NCBI GenBank assembly: GCA_003833135.1
Contig: QZLH01001348.1
Location: 1 to 11,551, forward strand
Direction: 5' to 3'
Source of the DNA: Oehlia diaphana
Lineage: Eukaryota > Glomeromycota > Glomeromycetes > Glomerales > Glomeraceae
Length of the DNA: 11,551 bases
This document shows, piece by piece, positions 8,039 through 11,551 of the stretch. The first letter of the stretch is position 1. Each line of letters starts with the position of its first letter. Under the pieces are notes generated by a model. That model ran no database searches, had not been told where the DNA came from, and saw only the letters and a program-made list of their open reading frames with translations. The translations under genes and the position numbers were made by a program.

Positions 8039-8217
8039 TTTTATTTTTTTTAAAAAAAAAATAAAATAAATAAATGAAGATTTTTTTTTTTGTATCGATA
8101 ACATCGAATTCGCATGAACGTCAATACTGTGTATACATATCTTGTATCCTTTAAAAAAAAGCCGATCAAATTATTGTATTTCTTTTAAATATATTTTTTT
8201 TTAAAAAAAAAAGCTAA
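8039..8217. repeat. A/T-tract leader with a duplicated 12-mer
   Basis: Immediately upstream of the reductase start is a mirror-like T-run/A-run (about 8039-8065). ATCAAATTATTG then occurs twice, at 8165-8176 and 8217-8228, 52 bases apart. Each copy is preceded by a run of 8-10 A and GC, so a unit of about 52 bases appears to be tandemly duplicated and since diverged. Confidence 0.5.
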
Positions 8218-8481
8218 TCAAATTATTGGGCTATAATATTCGAACCACAGTTGGATGAATGTACTCACCGAAATTATGATTATCACGCGGATCGAGTAGG
8301 CCAAAAATGCATATGCATAAAATGTGTGAAGATTATGCATTCACATAATTCCGGCAGTTTGTGTCCGCAGCAAATTTTACGTAATTATAATAAACAAGTT
8401 TTTACGGGCAACAGCAAGTTTTTTTTAAAGGAAAAAAAAAAAAAAAAAAAATTTCAATCAATCTTTCTAAACAGATCTTAA
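8218..8481 (+). CDS. Cys/His-rich open frame, possible exon
   Basis: The frame is open from just after TAA 8215 to the stop at 8479 and has no early ATG. A splice-acceptor-like CCACAG ends at 8250, so the coding part may be an internal exon starting at 8251. It reads LDECTHRNYDYH, ADRVGQKCICIKCVKIMHSH, then NSGSLCPQQILRNYNKQ. Within about 35 residues there are five Cys and four His (C-x-H, C-x-C-x2-C, H-x-H, C), a spacing that could bind zinc. After about residue 60 it falls into poly-Lys from an A18-like tract, which is unlikely to be coding. Base composition is more balanced than in the flanks. I do not recognise a family, and no neighbouring exon can be shown. It is a candidate exon or fragment only. 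Confidence 0.35.
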   Translation, partial: SNYWAIIFEPQLDECTHRNYDYHADRVGQKCICIKCVKIMHSHNSGSLCPQQILRNYNKQVFTGNSKFFLKEKKKKKKFQSIFLNRS

Positions 8482-9176
8482 CTTATTGTTAATATTATTT
8501 CACCGAATACTTTATCTATTTAACAAACAACAATAAACAATAAAGTTCTATAACCAGTTTTTTCAGTTCGGCGCATTGTTTGAATGATGCCGGAATGGCT
8601 TTTTTATAGCATATTTGTTTAGTTTCGTACCTTATATATCTATATATTTTTTATCAAATCAAAAATCAAAAAAAAAAAAAATTTCTTTCTTTCCTCCTTT
8701 CTTTTTTTTGGGGGGTAACCCAAAAAGAGATTATTTGTTTTTCTTGTTTGGCGTTAAATTTTTCGCCCAACCACATTTTTTTAATTCAAAAAAAAAAAAA
8801 ATATATATATATATATACAATAAAAATCCTGCTTTTATTTAATAGCAGCTTTTGACATAATTTTTTTTTTTTTTTTGTAATTGTTTTGTGATGTTTGTGG
8901 CTTATAATACGCATCTTTTTTTTTTTCTTCTTGTTATTATTTATTATTCGATCTAAAAACGAAAAGAAACTGTCCCGGTGGGAATTATTTGGATTTTCAA
9001 GACGCATTTCAAATTATTTTTTTTAAGGAAATTGAAAAAAAAGGTCACCTGCATTTGAATTTTAAAATAAAATTTCTTTTTATTATTATCTGCATATTAC
9101 ATCAATCATAATCCTACATAACATACAGCCTATAAAGCCTGAACATGTATTATTATAATAATAATTAAAATAGTTA
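8482..9176. other. low-complexity intergenic region
   Basis: Long poly(A) and poly(T) tracts, an A14 run followed by (AT)8 at about 8788-8816, and a G6 run inside an imperfect palindrome (TTTTTGGG...ACCCAAAAA, about 8704-8727). Open frames on both strands here are homopolymer artefacts (strings of Lys, Phe or Ile). I see no gene. Confidence 0.6.
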
Positions 9177-9198
9177 ACGTCACGTAAAAGTACGTCAC
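9177..9198. promoter_or_regulatory. paired ACGTCAC (CRE-like) sites
   Basis: Two identical ACGTCAC words (9177-9183 and 9192-9198) begin 15 bases apart in a small GC-containing island that continues with CGATCG. TGACGT is the core of ATF/CREB-type bZIP sites, which fungi use in stress promoters. No coding sequence can be tied to it, so a regulatory role is inference. Confidence 0.3.
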
Positions 9199-9422
9199 CG
9201 ATCGTGATAAATTAGCGGGTAAATGCGGAATGACATCAAGTATGGTTTTTTTTAATTTCTAATAATAATATTATAATAAAGCAGCCGAGAAAAACAAGAA
9301 TTATATATAAATAAAATAAAAATAATAAAAATAATAATTTTTTTTTTTTTTTTTACTTTATTATTAAAATTAATCGATTTAGTAATTTGGCTTGATTTTT
9401 TTTTAAAAATGATACGAATTAC

Positions 9423-9456
<34 letters not shown>

Positions 9457-9640
9457 ATATATTTTTTTTTTTTTAAAAAAAAAATTAAAATTAAAATTAA
9501 AATTAAAAATTACAAATTAAAAATAGTAATTTCTGAAATTCCGAACAATATTCCGTAGTTTTCTCCGAGTCAAAAAGTAAAAAAAAGTAAAAACTTTTTT
9601 ATCGTATTAACCGCAGTAACCAAAATTACAAAATTATTAC
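9199..9640. repeat. microsatellite and homopolymer cluster
   Basis: The core is (AT)12 at 9423-9446, (GT)5 at 9447-9456 and a short (AT) tail, then about 13 T directly followed by about 10 A (9462-9484), then roughly five units of AAAATT (9481-9508). The poly(T)-poly(A) junction is a perfect palindrome. No gene is visible around it. Confidence 0.85.
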
Positions 9641-9662
9641 GTTGAATAAATATTTATTCAAC
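9641..9662. repeat. perfect 22-bp palindrome
   Basis: GTTGAATAAAT (9641-9651) is followed immediately by its exact reverse complement (9652-9662). Outer ATTAC (9636-9640) and GTAAT (about 9667-9671) extend it after a small gap. AATAAA is present on both strands in it, so it could serve as a two-way 3'-end signal, but no flanking genes are evident. Confidence 0.75.
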
Positions 9663-10373
9663 AAAATGTAATAAACTAATAACCGATTACGCAGGTATTT
9701 TCAAGTTAAAAAGAGGAAATAATGATTTTTAAAATAATACTTTGTATTCTTGTATTATAAATATAAATAATATTTAAAAGGAAAATAAACACTTTCAAAA
9801 ACTGTCAAACACATGCAAAAATTTTTTAATAATAATAAAATTGTATAAACATTATAATCTTTATAATAACTTAAAATTAACTCTTAAAAATTCTTAAAAT
9901 GCACAAGAAAAGAAATCCCAAATAATTTCCGTAAATAAACGCGTTTTATTTCGATCATTTAATATTGTATACTAATAATGAACAAAAAAACAACGCCCTA
10001 ACGGCCGATCTGATCGTCACGTGCAATGAAATTTTCTATTTAATTCCTTTTGAAGTATTCAAAAGGTAATATAATAATAAATGAAGTAATTAAAAGCGAA
10101 TAATAAAAACAAATTACAAATTCATAATTTTATATGCAAACCAAAAATTTTCTTGTCGACAAAATAACGAAATAAAGTAATTTTACTATAAATATTATAC
10201 CGAGAATAACATCATGTATATATTGTTAGCAGATATCGGTATGACGATACTCTGTGAATTCACACATAATATTATTATAAAGGCGTAAAGAATTACAATT
10301 ACAGTGTATACAGTGCATACAATTTCTGTACATTTCGATATGACGGGATATGTGGCTTTAAATCTTAATCCTT
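9663..10373. other. gene-free AT-rich stretch with small GC islands
   Basis: No convincing coding frame on either strand. Around 9996-10025 there is a small GC-rich island (CGGCCG, GATCGTCACGTGC with a CACGTG E-box-like core). Near 10230-10255 there is an imperfect hairpin (CAGATATCG and CGATACTCTG). ACAGTGTAT/ACAGTGCAT forms a short tandem repeat near 10300. These may be promoter DNA for a gene I cannot see. Confidence 0.45.
10046..10066. repeat. perfect 9-bp hairpin with 3-base loop
   Basis: Arms CCTTTTGAA (10046-10054) and TTCAAAAGG (10058-10066) enclose GTA. No poly(T) terminator-like tail or gene end is next to it. Confidence 0.7.
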
Positions 10374-10484
10374 TTAGAACTTCTTTGTGTAATGTTTATC
10401 ATCTTCAATACTTTTCTCTACTTGGATAAAAGAAATTCCAAAATATTCTAGCAGTTGCATAACCGCAAATGCTCCGAATATCAT
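10374..10484 (-). CDS. 36-residue membrane-like small open frame
   Basis: From ATG at 10484 to TAA at 10374 the minus strand reads MIFGAFAVMQLLEYFGISFI, then QVEKSIEDDKHYTKKF. About 20 hydrophobic residues are followed by a charged tail, the layout of a small single-span membrane protein such as those of mitochondrial complexes. I recognise no specific family. The longer frame on the same strand (10611-10405), read in another phase, is rich in Phe/Lys from homopolymers and is less convincing. It could also be a chance frame or the last exon of a gene whose other exons are not visible. Confidence 0.3.
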   Translation of the reverse strand: MIFGAFAVMQLLEYFGISFIQVEKSIEDDKHYTKKF

Positions 10485-10989
10485 AAACTTTTTTTTTCTT
10501 TCTATACGGAAAATTAATTATCGTCATTAGTACAAATTTTTTCGAAAAAAAAAAAAAAATTGACATATGCAAAACGACAAATATGTTATTATTTAAACCG
10601 TACTTTAACAAATTTTAACGCATTTAACGCATTTTTAAGTATTTATCGCATTTTTTTTTTTAGTACACAAATAATTTAATTAATAATTTTAATAATTAGA
10701 AATAATTATGAATAAAAATCACGAGATTATTATACTGTATATTACAGTATTGTATATTATTATACCTTATATACAGTATATATATATATATGTATATTTA
10801 CTATATATAGTATATAGTATAGTATATTATAAGTATTTTATTTTTATTATTTCATTATCTGTTATTATTATTATTATTATTATTTCATATTTTGTGTTCA
10901 CTTTCAATGTCATACTACACAAACAAAATTTAATTAAGAATTCCTTTATTTAGATTTTCTTTAAAGAAATTTAATTTCAAGGTTTAAAA
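10485..10989. repeat. AT/ATT microsatellites and short palindromes
   Basis: No gene seen. ATACTGTA (10732-10739) and TACAGTAT (10743-10750) form a perfect hairpin. (AT)n-rich DNA runs from about 10776 to 10830, and an (ATT)n array lies at about 10861-10883. The 81-residue open frame spanning 10708-10953 is made of this repeat (strings of Ile and Tyr) and is not a gene. Confidence 0.75.
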
Positions 10990-11064
10990 ATGTTAAGGAT
11001 TCTCCGACCGGTCGTGACCGTGGAATCATTGTTCTCAAGCGAATTTGTTCAGTGTTACACATGA
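10990..11064 (+). CDS. 24-residue frame resembling a mitochondrial presequence
   Basis: ATG at 10990 opens MLRILRPVVTVESLFSSEF, then VQCYT and TGA (11062). Arg residues at 3 and 6, with hydrophobic and Ser residues, fit the start of a mitochondrial targeting peptide. Past the TGA the same frame continues PRYHQMMIFVR and reaches a strong donor-like AG/GTAAGG (about 11095-11102). If the TGA was once CGA, this would be a natural first exon. The DNA is clearly more GC-rich than its surroundings (CGACCGGTCG palindrome at 11004-11013). No second exon can be identified before the window ends, so it may be a broken gene, a short upstream frame, or chance. Confidence 0.3.
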   Translation: MLRILRPVVTVESLFSSEFVQCYT

Positions 11065-11551
11065 CCTCGTTACCATCAGATGATGATATTCGTTAGGTAA
11101 GGAATATTAAAGGGGAAATACGTTAGAGAATAAACAGGTTTTTTTAAAGTTTGACCAATCAAATTTCTCTTCCTCCTTTCAAAAATATAGAAATAAAGTT
11201 TCATTTATATAACTCTCGATTTGAATGTATTTTGTATGAAACTCGATTTACCGATTTACTTTTTAATAAAAAAAAAATTTCTTCTCAATATAAATACAAA
11301 TCTAGAAACCTATGAATGATATCATGGAAAATCTTTACTTAATATAACATCAGTAATTTTTCGAATGAAATTTTTTTTTTTTTTTTTTTTTCGTTAGGAA
11401 GAAATTTTTTCCATTATATAATATTAACGTACATACTATTAACCCGCTAAAGAATGCTCCTTTTTTTTTTTTTTTTTTTTTTAGCTCCTTTTTTTTTCAA
11501 GCCGTGAAAGCGGTATTTACTAAAACTTTTCGGATTTTTTTTCTGTCCTTT
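11065..11551. other. low-complexity right end
   Basis: No coding frame seen. It contains T21 (11371-11391) and T22 (11461-11482). GCTCC followed by a T-run occurs twice in a row (11456-11482 and 11484-11497). Possible splice acceptors (TATAG near 11190, T22-AG ending at 11484) exist, but the sequence after them has no sustained frame. Confidence 0.5.

Noticed and set aside
8238..8249. Reverse-strand GGTTCGAAT, similar to a tRNA B box
   Set aside because: Flanking bases cannot form a T stem, and no A box or acceptor stem is present at the expected distance.
8615..8842. 75-codon plus-strand frame
   Set aside because: The translation is dominated by Phe, Lys and Ile-Tyr from homopolymers and an AT microsatellite; no motif.
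8786..9007. 73-codon minus-strand frame
   Set aside because: Runs of Lys, Phe and Tyr-Ile come from A/T tracts; no sign of conserved coding sequence.
10405..10611. 68-codon minus-strand frame
   Set aside because: Built around two A/T homopolymers; the alternative phase (10484-10374) gives a more protein-like short product.
10708..10953. 81-codon plus-strand frame
   Set aside because: Consists of the AT and ATT microsatellites translated as Ile/Tyr repeats.
1..11551. CRISPR array, operon or prokaryotic defence system
   Set aside because: No regularly spaced repeats, no ribosome-binding sites and no compact gene clusters; intron signals and composition indicate a eukaryotic nuclear genome.

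Overview
The window looks like nuclear DNA of an arbuscular mycorrhizal fungus (Glomeromycotina, Rhizophagus-like). The base composition is very AT-rich and homopolymer-rich, introns are short with GTAAGT-type donors and T-rich acceptors, and the first recognisable protein opens with an acidic, Ser/Thr-rich N-terminus plus a SAM-like domain. I recall that type as a large lineage-expanded family in Rhizophagus; this is memory, not a search. No intact, confidently identified protein-coding gene is present. The window is mostly a graveyard of decayed genes, one well-preserved transposon, and long low-complexity intergenic DNA.

Left part (1-4740), CpG-poor. After about 880 bases without a gene lies a plus-strand pseudogene (883-3209). 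Its N-terminal SAM-like exon is still open. It is followed by fragments in shifting frames and by a protein-kinase-like core that keeps a single frame but carries four in-frame stops. Downstream, at 3610-4102, is a clean non-autonomous DNA transposon: perfect 19-bp terminal inverted repeats, a perfect 8-bp target-site duplication (ATTCTAAC) and many subterminal AGTCC/AGACTG-type motifs, which together fit a hAT-type MITE. The following 600 bases are AT-rich, with two short inverted repeats.

Middle part (about 4740-8040), with normal CpG frequency. It holds a small broken plus-strand gene (5814-6236) that I cannot identify and a short C-terminal fragment of another unidentified gene on the minus strand (6428-6610). 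These two converge on poly(A) signals only 8 bases apart. Next is a clearly recognisable but dead aldo-keto reductase gene on the minus strand (8038 down to 6692). Its exons can be read piece by piece, but stops, frameshifts and small deletions remove key catalytic positions.

Right part (8040-11551). This is intergenic-like DNA with many poly(A)/poly(T) tracts, (AT)n, (GT)n and (ATT)n microsatellites, and some perfect palindromes. It also has a Cys/His-rich open frame (8218-8481) and two short open frames: 10484-10374 (minus, membrane-like) and 10990-11064 (plus, resembling a mitochondrial presequence and broken by a TGA just before a splice-donor-like site). I see no operon, CRISPR array, tRNA or rRNA. 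The genes do not work together as a system; the window mainly records gene decay, a transposon insertion, and a sharp change in CpG content between two compartments.
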